A stretch of 64,000 bases of DNA from NCBI RefSeq assembly GCF_023100685.1, contig NZ_CP090064.1, positions 4,173,501 through 4,237,500 of the forward strand. Reading direction: 5' to 3'. This document shows positions 9,292-17,714 of this stretch, in pieces. The stretch is from Proteus vulgaris. GTDB taxonomy: Bacteria; Pseudomonadota; Gammaproteobacteria; Enterobacterales; Enterobacteriaceae. The number at the start of each line of letters is the position of its first letter. Position 1 is the first letter of the stretch. The notes below the pieces were generated by a model. That model searched no databases. It saw nothing but the letters and a program-made list of their open reading frames with translations, and was not told the DNA's origin. Position numbers and translations under genes: made by a program.

Positions 9292-9780
9292 ATGAAATTT
9301 TTACCTCTTTCCCTTGTTGGCATGACCTTACTCTTAAGCGGTTGTGTCACCAATCCCGCTGATTGTGACCCAACAACGGGTGATGTCAGTATAATTACCA
9401 AATTTAACTGTAATTATTCAGGGACTTATGACAATCGCATTGAACAAAAAAAAGCGATTTTGGGTAATGAACAAGCATTAAACACCGAGTTTAAAGCCGT
9501 TCTTGCTGCCATTGAGAAAGAAAAACAACAGACCAATGCAGATCTAAAAAGTAAACAAGCTAGTCAACGTGCATTAAGTCAATCAATGAATAATCTGTTA
9601 AATCAAATTCGCCAAAAAACCAAAGGGCAAAATGATATTCAAAAGCAGATCAATGAAATTGATAAGCAAATGAAAGCGGCACAAAACAACCCATCAAAAT
9701 CGGTGATGGAAAAACAGCTTGAATTAGAGAATTTACAAAATCAAGTCATTAGTCTACAAAGTGATCTAGGTCTTAAATAA
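9292..9780 (+). CDS. Small coiled-coil lipoprotein, last gene of the srf-type operon
   Basis: 162 residues from the ATG at 9292, preferred over the in-frame ATG at 9286 because AAAGGA at 9281-9286 overlaps the earlier codon and is correctly spaced for the later one. The signal peptide ends in the lipobox LLLSGC (Cys18), followed by Val, so outer-membrane sorting is expected. After a short region with three further cysteines (ADCDPTT, KFNCNYSG) the protein is almost entirely charged coiled coil, rich in Lys, Gln and Asn. It is the last gene before a strong terminator. Together with the preceding lipoprotein it could form a coiled-coil pair in the envelope. Function unknown. Confidence 0.82.
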   Translation: MKFLPLSLVGMTLLLSGCVTNPADCDPTTGDVSIITKFNCNYSGTYDNRIEQKKAILGNEQALNTEFKAVLAAIEKEKQQTNADLKSKQASQRALSQSMNNLLNQIRQKTKGQNDIQKQINEIDKQMKAAQNNPSKSVMEKQLELENLQNQVISLQSDLGLK

Positions 9781-9786
9781 ATCCTC

Positions 9787-9820
9787 AAAGGCTCTCTAGG
9801 TAATAGAGAGCCTTTCCCTT
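9787..9820 (+). terminator. Rho-independent terminator of the srf-type operon
   Basis: An 11-bp perfect stem, AAAGGCTCTCT (9787-9797) with AGAGAGCCTTT (9805-9815), has a 7-nt loop and is followed by a pyrimidine/T-rich run. It lies 7 bases after the last stop codon. Confidence 0.88.
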
Positions 9821-10027
9821 TTATATCTACTTCTTCATTTTATTATTGATTTCTATTACTAATTAGAATTAATTTATGTTAATTATTTAATAAATAATTA
9901 GACACTTTAATAAAATAACCTTATTTAAATACATGTGCTCTTTTTTATTCCATTAAAAACAAACTCATTATTATAATCCCCCCGCTTCATAATACGTTCT
10001 CCGTTTTTTATTTATGGGATATAACTA

Positions 10028-10579
10028 ATGAAAACAAAATTATTATCAACTTTATTTATTAGTGGCTTATTAACTACCTCTTCTGTTTATGCTCAAAATG
10101 ATTTTAAATTAGATAAAACCACACTTTCAGCGGGTTATGCACAAGTCAAAATGGCGGGTCAGAATCCAATGCACGGAGGTGTCTTTTCTATTCGTCAAGA
10201 AATAAATTCACAATTTGGTATTTTAGCAACAGCTACTTATGCTCAAAATGAATATGATTTGAATAAGCCTGTTAATAGTTTCTTTAAAGATGTCAATGCA
10301 CGTTATTACTCTGTAATGGCGGGCCCTACATTACGTCTAAATGATTTTATTAGTGTTTATGGCACTGCGGGTATGAGCCAAATTCAATTTAAATCTGAAA
10401 GCTCAGAATTAAAAAAATTAAAGAAAAATGCATTTAGTTGGGGCGCAGGCTTAATCATTAATCCAGCTGAAATGGTTTCAATCTCTCTTGGTTATGAAAA
10501 TAGCCGTTTTAAATTTAAAGATACCGACAATCGAATTATTTTAGATGGTTTTATTGCTAATATCGGTTATCGTTTTTAA
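10028..10579 (+). CDS. Ail/OmpX-family outer-membrane beta-barrel protein
   Basis: 183 residues with a signal peptide (cleavage after SSVYA, about residue 22). The mature part alternates like an eight-stranded barrel: TLSAGYAQVKM, ILATATYAQNEYD, RYYSVMAGPTLRL, ISVYGTAGMSQIQF, AFSWGAGLIINP, MVSISLGYENSRF and GFIANIGYRF. The final Phe is the usual BAM recognition residue. The Ail/OmpX/PagC/Lom family mediates adhesion and serum resistance in some enterics; OmpX has broader envelope roles. The gene stands alone between terminators, so it has its own promoter. A TATAAT hexamer at 9972-9977 is a plausible -10 element, with no good -35 box. Confidence 0.87.
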   Translation: MKTKLLSTLFISGLLTTSSVYAQNDFKLDKTTLSAGYAQVKMAGQNPMHGGVFSIRQEINSQFGILATATYAQNEYDLNKPVNSFFKDVNARYYSVMAGPTLRLNDFISVYGTAGMSQIQFKSESSELKKLKKNAFSWGAGLIINPAEMVSISLGYENSRFKFKDTDNRIILDGFIANIGYRF

Positions 10580-10587
10580 ATAAACTT

Positions 10588-10617
10588 AAGCACATATTAT
10601 TTTATGATATGTGCTTT
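10588..10617 (+). terminator. Hairpin terminator after the first Ail-like gene
   Basis: A 10-bp perfect stem, AAGCACATAT (10588-10597) with ATATGTGCTT (10607-10616), has a 9-nt loop and a short T run. It sits 8 bases past the stop codon and separates the two paralogous barrels into different transcripts or attenuates the second. Confidence 0.75.
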
Positions 10618-10646
10618 CTATTAACTTATAATTTAAAACTATATTT

Positions 10647-11156
10647 ATGAAAAATATTTTATTATTAGCTTGCTTACCTTTTTCTTTATTTTTCACCACA
10701 TCAATTTATGCAAAAAACAGTAATACTCTAGTTTCCATTGGCTACGCTCATATCAAAATAAAAGATTTACCCACAGTTAATGGGATCAATATGAAGTATC
10801 AATTTACTAATACGAATAAAAAAATCTCTCTACAACTTTCAGGAACGATAGCTCACAGATCGTTATCTCATAATGAGAGATTACGTTATGCCTCACTTGT
10901 AATGGGTCCAGCTTATGCATTAACACCTTTCGTTGAACTATACGGCGTTATTGGGGTAAGTGGTATGAGTTATCAAACACCAGAAAATATAAATAAAGAT
11001 CACTCATCTGAATCAGTAAGTTGGGGAACGGGTATCACGTTAACATCACCACAAAATATTACACTTACTTTAGGCTATGAGGGCAGTTATTTCAAAATGG
11101 AAGGAAAAAGCCATCCAAGCAAAGCACTTATCGCCAGTATTGGTTATCGGTTTTGA
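10647..11156 (+). CDS. Second Ail/OmpX-family outer-membrane protein (tandem paralogue)
   Basis: 169 residues with a signal peptide (cleavage near TSIYA, residue 22). It shares the barrel pattern of its neighbour: TLVSIGYAHIKI, SLVMGPAYALTPFVELYGVIGVSGMSYQ, VSWGTGITLTSP, ITLTLGYEGSYFKM and ALIASIGYRF, with the same terminal IGYRF. Apart from the shared barrel pattern the sequences have diverged strongly, so this is an old duplication. No good ribosome-binding site precedes the ATG, so translation may be weak. The start is supported mainly by the signal peptide. Confidence 0.82.
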   Translation: MKNILLLACLPFSLFFTTSIYAKNSNTLVSIGYAHIKIKDLPTVNGINMKYQFTNTNKKISLQLSGTIAHRSLSHNERLRYASLVMGPAYALTPFVELYGVIGVSGMSYQTPENINKDHSSESVSWGTGITLTSPQNITLTLGYEGSYFKMEGKSHPSKALIASIGYRF

Positions 11157-11364
11157 TTGATAAGAATAATTTTTATTTCATTGTTACATTCTATTTTCTG
11201 ATTATTCTCTCAATTATTAGATTACCCTCTAGATTTTATACCTATTTAGTATAAAGTTTTCATTTTCAAGTTATTAAATATAAAATATTTAATTAACCTC
11301 ATGAATTTTAATAAAAAATGTTTTTTATTTAGCGAGTAGTATTATGATACAATCATAATTAATT

Positions 11365-12282
11365 ATGAATAATTATCGGATATATATTGAAATGAATAAT
11401 AGATCAAAGAAACACAATTCACTTAAAAGTAAAATGGCTTCACAACTTTTTACGAGTCAATCTATTCATAAGATTATTCAAGGTGATTTTTCATTTCTTT
11501 ATACATTAATAAATAATTATCTTTCATTAAATAATCACTCTATAAAAATAGCTGATATCTTTGAATCAACATTTAAACAATGTAAAAAAGATTATAAATC
11601 AGAATATTTTTTTAAGAATATTGTTGCACAAAAACTATTTTTAAAAAAACACAATAACAACGCAACCATGATAACAGAATTGAGAGTAGGCAATAACAAA
11701 GCCGATTGTGTCATCGTGAATGGATGTACTACTTGTTATGAAATAAAAACTAAATTTGATTCTCTAGTTCGATTACCAGAACAAATATCAACCTACCTCA
11801 AGATCTTTGAAAAAGTATATGTTGTATGTGATAAAAGTCATACTCAAAAAGTAATATCTATAGTTCCTGAAAATGTTGGAATTATTGAATTAACCAATAG
11901 AGATGCACTGATAGAAATTCGAAAAGCTAATAAAATAAAAGTAGACATTGATAGAGAACTAATGATTAATTCATTAAGAAAAGCAGAATACGTATATATT
12001 GCTGAAAATTTATCAAATAGAAAAATAGCATCATCAAATATGTATTTATTTAATCACTGTTTATCTATTTTCAATCAATCATCAAATGATGACATAAGAA
12101 AACTATATATAGCTGCACTAAAAAAATATAGAAAAGTAAATTTTTCCATGCTCGAATCACTACCATCATCATTAATTAACTCGGCTATTAGCTTCAAGTT
12201 ATCTCCAGCTCAACAAGAAGTTTTTAGAAATACTTTATCTTTATATCTAAGTAAGGATGATTTATGTACTTCCCTTTTATAA
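11365..12282 (+). CDS. sce7726-family protein, PD-(D/E)XK nuclease-like
   Basis: 305 residues, very AT-rich coding DNA. The central region has the layout of a PD-(D/E)XK nuclease core: E105, then D114 in NNKADCVIVNG, then E126 and K128 in TCYEIKTKFD. Next comes LVRLPEQISTYLKIFEKVYVVC, typical of the sce7726 family (named from Sorangium cellulosum), whose genes are found next to sce7725-family genes. The next gene here is sce7725-like and overlaps this one by 19 bases. The ATG at 11365 has no clear ribosome-binding site; an in-frame ATG at 11392 is also possible. Nuclease activity is predicted from motifs only. The context of two companion genes, one of them toxin-like, suggests a defence or toxin module. 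Confidence 0.72.
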   Translation: MNNYRIYIEMNNRSKKHNSLKSKMASQLFTSQSIHKIIQGDFSFLYTLINNYLSLNNHSIKIADIFESTFKQCKKDYKSEYFFKNIVAQKLFLKKHNNNATMITELRVGNNKADCVIVNGCTTCYEIKTKFDSLVRLPEQISTYLKIFEKVYVVCDKSHTQKVISIVPENVGIIELTNRDALIEIRKANKIKVDIDRELMINSLRKAEYVYIAENLSNRKIASSNMYLFNHCLSIFNQSSNDDIRKLYIAALKKYRKVNFSMLESLPSSLINSAISFKLSPAQQEVFRNTLSLYLSKDDLCTSLL

Positions 12283-13193
12283 GAGGTAAGCAGTTCGAAC
12301 TTAATGCATTACGTGAATTAGCTCCTTTATTAAATAATAAAATTTATAAACCTATAATAGAGCCAGTTAGAAAGAATTTATTACCACTAGTAAGAACAAT
12401 TAAAGAATTAAATGAAAATAATATTACCCCAATAATTATTATTAATCCAAACTTAGGTGATTTTGAAAACGAACGTATTAATTTAATTATACAATTATCT
12501 TCAATGGATAATAAGATTAAATTTATCCCATGTGCAAAAATAGCAGATAATACAATTAACTATAGTTTAGTACTTAATGAATTGCCTACTGTAAATGCTA
12601 TATTTATCGCTGATATCCTTGAGAAAAAACACTTCCAATATTTAAATCGTGCTACTTACTCTATCATTCCAAAACAAACTGTAGATGATGAACTTTATCA
12701 ATTAAAGAATAACATTATTCTAATAGATGATCCTTTTCAAAAGAAAGCAAGAAATTCTGATTATAAAGAACGTTCAAGTTTTTCCAATTTACATATTAAT
12801 TATTTGACTAGACCGAATGTTATTGGTTTCAGTGACTATGCAATTGTTGGCGCTGAATATTCTGAAACGAGAGGTCCTGCTTATGTGGTAACAATACACC
12901 TTTCTTATATAGAAAAAGACTATAACCAAATGTTTATTAGACACTTTTCTTCTGAGAAAAGTAATAGCCCAGCAAACCCTGGCGGTAAGTTCCATGAAGC
13001 CTTAACTAGATATATTAATTTTATAAATTCATATCCTAATACTTTTGATAATACACTTGGAACCAGGGAGCTTGCATATTTATATAATGAAAAACATTTT
13101 CCAGGACTTGGTCAACTAAAGAAAATCTCCATTGAGCATCATATCGAAACTCTTTGTAATTATTTATCTTCTAATATTGAGGTGGATAAATGA
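12264..13193 (+). CDS. sce7725/beta-family protein
   Basis: 309 residues, starting inside the previous gene. The N-terminus MYFPFIRGKQFELNALREL matches the hallmark start of the sce7725 family, which I associate with the wider beta-protein family. KPIIEPVRKN and ITPIIIINPNLGDFE follow. A conserved-looking centre (YLTRPNVIGFSDYAIVG, then GPAYVVTIHLSYIE) and RHFSSEKSNSPANPGGKFHEAL complete the visible pattern. The catalytic role is unknown; the alternating beta/alpha pattern suggests a barrel-like fold. It is co-translated with both neighbours: a 19-base overlap upstream and an ATGA overlap downstream, with GAGGTG before the next start. That tight coupling argues that the three proteins act together. 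Confidence 0.72.
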   Translation: MYFPFIRGKQFELNALRELAPLLNNKIYKPIIEPVRKNLLPLVRTIKELNENNITPIIIINPNLGDFENERINLIIQLSSMDNKIKFIPCAKIADNTINYSLVLNELPTVNAIFIADILEKKHFQYLNRATYSIIPKQTVDDELYQLKNNIILIDDPFQKKARNSDYKERSSFSNLHINYLTRPNVIGFSDYAIVGAEYSETRGPAYVVTIHLSYIEKDYNQMFIRHFSSEKSNSPANPGGKFHEALTRYINFINSYPNTFDNTLGTRELAYLYNEKHFPGLGQLKKISIEHHIETLCNYLSSNIEVDK

Positions 13194-14022
13194 CACTATG
13201 CTGTTCTAATTGTTTTCATGATTCTGCCATCATTAGAACTATTGGCCTTAATCATACTAATGATAGATGTGGATATTGTAAAAAAGAAAATGCATTTACA
13301 ATAAATCCTAAAGATTTATCTCGATTTTTTGAACCTTTTTTAGGAATTGTAGTTGAAAGCGAAAAAGGGGAGTTATTATCTGATATTCTACAAAATACTT
13401 TTAATATCTTTAATGAAAAAATACATAATACAAAAAAATTACTTGGTGAAATATTAGGAAACGAATATATAATAAAAAAATACCTATTAAAAGAAGATTA
13501 TTTAGATCATATAAGCAAATGGGAAAGCCCCCTGCAAGAAATGCTACAGCAGGCCGCGCAAATCCGATTGGAATATCCTACTTATATTTAGCTAATAACG
13601 AAGAAACTTGTATTTCTGAAGTTAGACCTAATAATACTAGCATTATTTATATATCTAAACTGATTTTAGAAGAAGATGTTTCTTTAATTGACTTAACATC
13701 TCCAAGAAAAAAAATATCAATATGTTCTTTTGATGAAAAGAAATACAACAATGTTATAAGTATTTTAAATTTATTAGAAATGCTTTCTAGTGAATTATCC
13801 AAACCTGTTAGACCAGAAAGTTCTAATATAGATTATATTCCTACTCAGTTTTTGTGTGAATTTTTAAAAAGTTTTAGTAACTGTGATGGAATAATATTTG
13901 AAAGTTCATTTGGCATGGGTAAAAATTTTGTTTTTTATGATGACTTATGTTTTACGATTGAAGAACCAATATCTTATAAAATAACAGAAATAGTCCATTC
14001 GTTTGAAAAAATTACAACTTAG
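13190..14022 (+). pseudogene. HEPN-RES domain toxin-like gene, broken by an out-of-frame internal deletion
   Basis: Two open frames together make one RES-type gene. The first (13190-13591) starts in an ATGA overlap and encodes a zinc-finger-like N-terminus (CCSNCF ... CGYCKKE) and a helical HEPN-like region up to DHISKWE. It then runs out of frame to a stop at 13591. From about 13519 the other forward frame encodes MGKPPARNATAGRANPIGIS, then YLYLANNEETCISEVRP and later GIIFESSFG, the classic RES core, ending at 14022. Family members usually have several dozen residues between these parts, including the (Y/F)R arginine of the R-E-S triad. Here Glu and Ser are present but that Arg segment is missing. 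A deletion near 13512-13525 explains both the loss and the frame change. A sequencing error alone would not restore the missing segment. Confidence 0.7.
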
Positions 14023-14040
14023 TTTTTTTCTTCATAATAC

Positions 14041-14071
14041 AAAAATGCCTCTACTTTATAAAAATAGAGGC
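14041..14071 (-). terminator. Terminator of the chb operon
   Basis: On the minus strand GCCTCTA and TAGAGGC (14065-14071 and 14047-14053) form a 7-bp stem, followed by ATTTTTG. It lies about 60 bases after the chbG stop and also separates the AT-rich cassette from chb. Confidence 0.7.
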
Positions 14072-14133
14072 TAAATAATTCAAAAAGACCCACACTAGGG
14101 AATAAACACAGACACCGATTGTCTAAAAACCCA

Positions 14134-14895
14134 CTACATTAAATCTTGATACGTTCCTAGCTGATAACCTCTTTCCAAAATGGCATGCTTTAAAGCGCGA
14201 TCCGTTAACACTTCCAACTCTGTTAAACGCTGAAAACAATAACCACTTGCACGCAATGGATTATCGACAAAAGCAGGATGTGTCATCACTTCAATAGAGT
14301 GCTCATGACGCGCTTTTGATTCATCAAGTACCTTTAAAAATAAAGCTTGAGTGATTTCATCACCATAAAATTGACTATCAAAACCATCACTACTTATCAC
14401 ACCTTGGGTATCAATCCCTTCTTTTTGTGCTAACGGTCTATCAACCCGCATTGGTAATGACTTTTCTTTGGCAAACTCCGCCACAATAGGAAAAATTTGC
14501 TTAAACATATGCACATGGTGGTGACTATCAATATGGTCGGGAGCACAACCAAAGATCTCAATAAAACGCTGATATTGTGCGTTAAGCTCAACACGAATTT
14601 CATCAAGCGGTAAATTACCCTCTTCCGCCATTTGCCACACCCATTTCCCTAATACACCTTCACGTGTTAAAGAAGGTAAAGGAGACAGTGGTTTACCCAT
14701 CGTCAAAGTAAAATGAAGCCCAACACCTAAGCCAGGCAACTCATGACGCAATTGTGCTGCGTGTTCAATTCCCTCAGCATTGACAAGTGCCGTTGTTGAG
14801 CTAACAACACCATGGCGAAAACACTCTGCAATACCGTAATTTTGGCCTTTACTAAGCCCAAAATCATCCGCATTCACAATCAATAAACCAGCCAT
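14134..14895 (-). CDS. chbG: Chitooligosaccharide deacetylase ChbG (YdjC family)
   Basis: 253 residues, the usual length. ChbG removes one acetyl group from chitobiose-6-phosphate (and chitotriose-6-P). The mono-deacetylated sugar can then induce the operon through ChbR and be cut by ChbF. Motifs are [15 protein letters not shown] at the N-terminus (metal-binding DD) and [12 protein letters not shown] with the metal histidines. Later IEVMTHPAF carries another conserved His. It is the last gene of the operon, 36 bases after chbF, and a terminator follows. The gene order matches E. coli chbBCARFG exactly. Confidence 0.92.
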   Translation of the reverse strand: MAGLLIVNADDFGLSKGQNYGIAECFRHGVVSSTTALVNAEGIEHAAQLRHELPGLGVGLHFTLTMGKPLSPLPSLTREGVLGKWVWQMAEEGNLPLDEIRVELNAQYQRFIEIFGCAPDHIDSHHHVHMFKQIFPIVAEFAKEKSLPMRVDRPLAQKEGIDTQGVISSDGFDSQFYGDEITQALFLKVLDESKARHEHSIEVMTHPAFVDNPLRASGYCFQRLTELEVLTDRALKHAILERGYQLGTYQDLM

Positions 14896-14931
14896 TCTGT
14901 CTCCTTATCACTTATATTTATCTGCCGACAA

Positions 14932-16287
14932 TTAATGAGAGGCTTTTTCTAACTCAGCAATTGCTTTAGCAAAATGAGGTAGATGTGCTTTATGTGCTAA
15001 TAACATTTCACGTGTAAGCACCTCTGCATCTTTGTCGGAAAGTACTAATGGCGTTAAATTCATCGCTAATAAAGCGTCATTTAGTTCACCGCTAATAGCC
15101 GCCTTACTGGCGGCAATTTCAAAGGCTTTAATGGTATGAATTAATCCCATTACCTTTTCATCAAAATGTGTTAAACGAGGATGAGGTTTAGCACCCTCTC
15201 GACCTAAAATTGCAGTCACTTCAATTGACCAATCTGCGGGAATATTATCAATATGACCATGATGTGGAATATTCACATAATGCTCAGCTTGTTTATCATT
15301 ATAAATAGCATTAATCACTTCACAGGCCGCATCAGAATAATAGGCACCACCACGTAATTCCAACTCTTTCGGTTTGATATTTAAATCAGGATCTTTATAC
15401 AATTCAAACAATTGTTTCTCGACTTTCTGCACTACTTTAGCGCGAGCTCCACCCTTGTAGTATTCACCCATTTCTATAGCCAACATCTCTTTTTGCTTAA
15501 AGTAATAAAGCAAATAAGAACACGGCAACATATTAAGAGAACGGATTAGCCCTTCACTAAAAGGTAAATCGAAAATATTTTTCACCGAGCCTGCGGTTAA
15601 TGTTCCTGAAGCCACACCATCCAATAATTCAGGAAAACGGGATTGGCCATTTACAATGACATCTTTAATAAACACCATATGATTTAAACCAAATAAATCA
15701 ATGGAGAGTTCATCTTTATCTGTTAACTTAAGAACATCTGTAATAAACATCTTCATGCCAATTGGGATATTACAAACCCCAATAAATTTCTTAAAGTTGG
15801 TATGACGATAAACCGCTTCAGTCACCATGCCCGCTGGATTGGTAAAATTAATGATCCACGCATCAGGGCAAATTTCTTCAACATCTTTAATAATATCGAA
15901 AATAACAGGGATCGTGCGTAGCCCTTTAAATAGCCCGCCCGCACCATTAGTTTCTTGTCCTAAATAGCCGTGACTTAACGGGATCGACTCATCAAGCTCT
16001 CTTGCTTTCAATTGACCAACACGCAATTGTGTTGTGACAAAATCAGCATCTTTTAACGCTTCACGGCGATTAAGGGTTTTATAAACGGTTAAAGGAATAC
16101 CCGCTTTTTTTACCATGCGTTGGCAAAGCTCAAAAATAATATCAAGCTTCTCTTTTCCTTCTTCTACATCCACCAGCCATAATTCAGTGATTGGTAATTC
16201 ATGATAACGCTTAATAAAACCTTCTAACAATTCAGGCGTATAACTGCTTCCACCACCAATGGTAACGATTTTTAATTTATGACTCAT
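14932..16287 (-). CDS. chbF: 6-phospho-beta-glucosidase / chitobiose-6-phosphate hydrolase ChbF (GH4)
   Basis: 451 residues, GH4 length. The N-terminal NAD-binding motif is KIVTIGGGSSYTPELLEGF. NFTNPAGMVTEAV and GVCNIPIGM (metal-ligand Cys) follow, then FGLNHMVF (metal-ligand His). GH4 enzymes cleave through a redox mechanism that needs NAD+ and a divalent metal. The substrate in this pathway is deacetylated chitobiose-6-phosphate. GGGAG precedes the start at good spacing. Just upstream a short hairpin (ACAGCA / TGCTGT, 16301-16318) sits in the 160-base AT-rich gap after chbR and may tune expression or stabilise the mRNA end. Confidence 0.93.
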   Translation of the reverse strand: MSHKLKIVTIGGGSSYTPELLEGFIKRYHELPITELWLVDVEEGKEKLDIIFELCQRMVKKAGIPLTVYKTLNRREALKDADFVTTQLRVGQLKARELDESIPLSHGYLGQETNGAGGLFKGLRTIPVIFDIIKDVEEICPDAWIINFTNPAGMVTEAVYRHTNFKKFIGVCNIPIGMKMFITDVLKLTDKDELSIDLFGLNHMVFIKDVIVNGQSRFPELLDGVASGTLTAGSVKNIFDLPFSEGLIRSLNMLPCSYLLYYFKQKEMLAIEMGEYYKGGARAKVVQKVEKQLFELYKDPDLNIKPKELELRGGAYYSDAACEVINAIYNDKQAEHYVNIPHHGHIDNIPADWSIEVTAILGREGAKPHPRLTHFDEKVMGLIHTIKAFEIAASKAAISGELNDALLAMNLTPLVLSDKDAEVLTREMLLAHKAHLPHFAKAIAELEKASH

Positions 16288-16447
16288 AAAATACTCCCAT
16301 ACAGCACAATAATGCTGTTATTTGTGTATTAATGGCGAAATTAAGACGTAAAGAGCCCTGAAAAAAATAAGCTTATTTTCTTCTTTCTCTCTATTTCAAA
16401 TAAAATCAATCTTTATTATTGATTAATTTTTTACGCTTAATAATGAA

Positions 16448-17305
16448 TTAGTTTGTTTCTTTAATACTGCACAAATTTTTTCGATAACTATTTGGCGTCA
16501 ATGATGTTATTTTCTTAAATGTCTTAATAAACAGACTTGGGCTACTATAGCCAGAATCAAAAGCAATATCGGTTATCGAATAATTTGTTATTTCTAACTG
16601 TTTTTTCGCAAAATTAATTCTAATATCATGAATAATTTGCATAGGCGTTTTATCGTAATAACGCCGTGTTGCCCGTGTTAAATACTCTTGTGATTTTCCT
16701 GATAACATCACCATATTAACCAATGCATTTTCACCAAACTTTTGTTTGTCATGCATCTCGCTTACAGTGTCTCTTAGCCATAAAGGAATATCATCTTCAA
16801 TACGATTATCTCGATGGTGTCGTAACCTGTTCACCACATTAAAGGTGACAATTTCAATAAATTCATTAAATTCCGTATGGCGAAAATTCAAAGAGCCAAT
16901 AACAGATTCAATATAGGAAAGAAATTCATTTTTTAATTCATAAACTTGTGAAGCGATAAAATAAGCAGGTAATAACGAGAGGTAATGTTTATCAAAAAAA
17001 GCTTTACTAATTCCCACATTTAAAATGCGTGTTGCACCAAAATCATAAAAACTCTGATGGTGAGAGCCTATGGGAATAAAAACAAAATCACCACGCTCTA
17101 ATAAAACCTTTTTTCCATTAATCTCTTGATAATAACGCCCTGTTAAAACAATGGTGAATTCATAATAATCATGTTGATGCAATCCGCTGACACTTTCTGT
17201 TTTATTATAAATAAAGACATGAAAATTTTTGCCATTAAATAGCTGATCTTCATAGACCATACGTATTTCGCTTTGTGCTCTCAATGACTCCACCACAGTA
17301 TTCAC
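16448..17305 (-). CDS. chbR: AraC-family regulator ChbR of chitobiose utilisation
   Basis: 285 residues. The N-terminal cupin ligand-binding domain shows [19 protein letters not shown] and [18 protein letters not shown]. The C-terminal AraC domain has two helix-turn-helix units, ending with [33 protein letters not shown]. In E. coli ChbR represses chb without chitobiose and activates it with inducer, together with NagC and CRP. The start is a GTG one base away from the chbA stop, with the AAGG of the Shine-Dalgarno overlapping that stop, so translation is probably coupled to chbA. It sits inside the operon as in E. coli. Confidence 0.92.
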   Translation of the reverse strand: MNTVVESLRAQSEIRMVYEDQLFNGKNFHVFIYNKTESVSGLHQHDYYEFTIVLTGRYYQEINGKKVLLERGDFVFIPIGSHHQSFYDFGATRILNVGISKAFFDKHYLSLLPAYFIASQVYELKNEFLSYIESVIGSLNFRHTEFNEFIEIVTFNVVNRLRHHRDNRIEDDIPLWLRDTVSEMHDKQKFGENALVNMVMLSGKSQEYLTRATRRYYDKTPMQIIHDIRINFAKKQLEITNYSITDIAFDSGYSSPSLFIKTFKKITSLTPNSYRKNLCSIKETN

Positions 17306-17306
17306 C

Positions 17307-17654
17307 TTATTTTATCTTTTCATGTAACTCGATTAATTCTGTCACTAATTCTCTAGCTAACATTGAAGTCATTAAATGATCTTGTGCATGGACTAAAACT
17401 AAACTGACTTTCGTTTTCCCGATACCTTGGTCATCACCAATTAAACGTGTCTGTATTTTATGGGCTTCATTTAATGCTTCGCGAGATTGCTCCATTAACT
17501 TTCTAGCGCCTTCAAAATCGCCTTCTTTGGCTTTTTTTAAAGCGCCATAGGCTACGCTGCGTGCTTGGCCTGAATTAATGATAAGACCCATGATTATCTC
17601 TTCAAATTCATCTTCTGTAGCACTGCTATCAACGGCATTTTCAATATCTAACAT
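17307..17654 (-). CDS. chbA: PTS N,N'-diacetylchitobiose-specific IIA component
   Basis: 115 residues, the length of lactose/cellobiose-family IIA. H89 in [15 protein letters not shown] is the phosphorylated histidine of ChbA. IIA receives phosphate from HPr and passes it to IIB (ChbB); it works as a soluble trimer in the cytoplasm. The acidic N-terminal extension before [18 protein letters not shown] is also typical of ChbA. It precedes chbR with almost no gap. A terminator-like hairpin lies between chbC and this gene. Confidence 0.93.
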   Translation of the reverse strand: MLDIENAVDSSATEDEFEEIIMGLIINSGQARSVAYGALKKAKEGDFEGARKLMEQSREALNEAHKIQTRLIGDDQGIGKTKVSLVLVHAQDHLMTSMLARELVTELIELHEKIK

Positions 17655-17674
17655 GGTATATCCTCTTTGACTCT

Positions 17675-17700
17675 AAAAAGTGCAGAGAAACCTCTGCACT
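17675..17700 (-). terminator. Intra-operon terminator/attenuator between chbC and chbA
   Basis: A 9-bp perfect stem, AGTGCAGAG (17679-17687) with CTCTGCACT (17692-17700), has a 4-nt loop. In the minus direction it is followed by TTTTTAG. It lies in the 60-base gap after chbC, so transcripts ending here would carry only IIB and IIC. Confidence 0.72.
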
Positions 17701-17714
17701 CCTTTTTCTATGAC

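Noticed and set aside
13519..14022. Independent small RES-domain gene starting at the ATG at 13519
   Set aside because: The RES core continues from a HEPN part in the other frame, has no ribosome-binding site, and lacks the Arg segment, so it is half of a broken gene.
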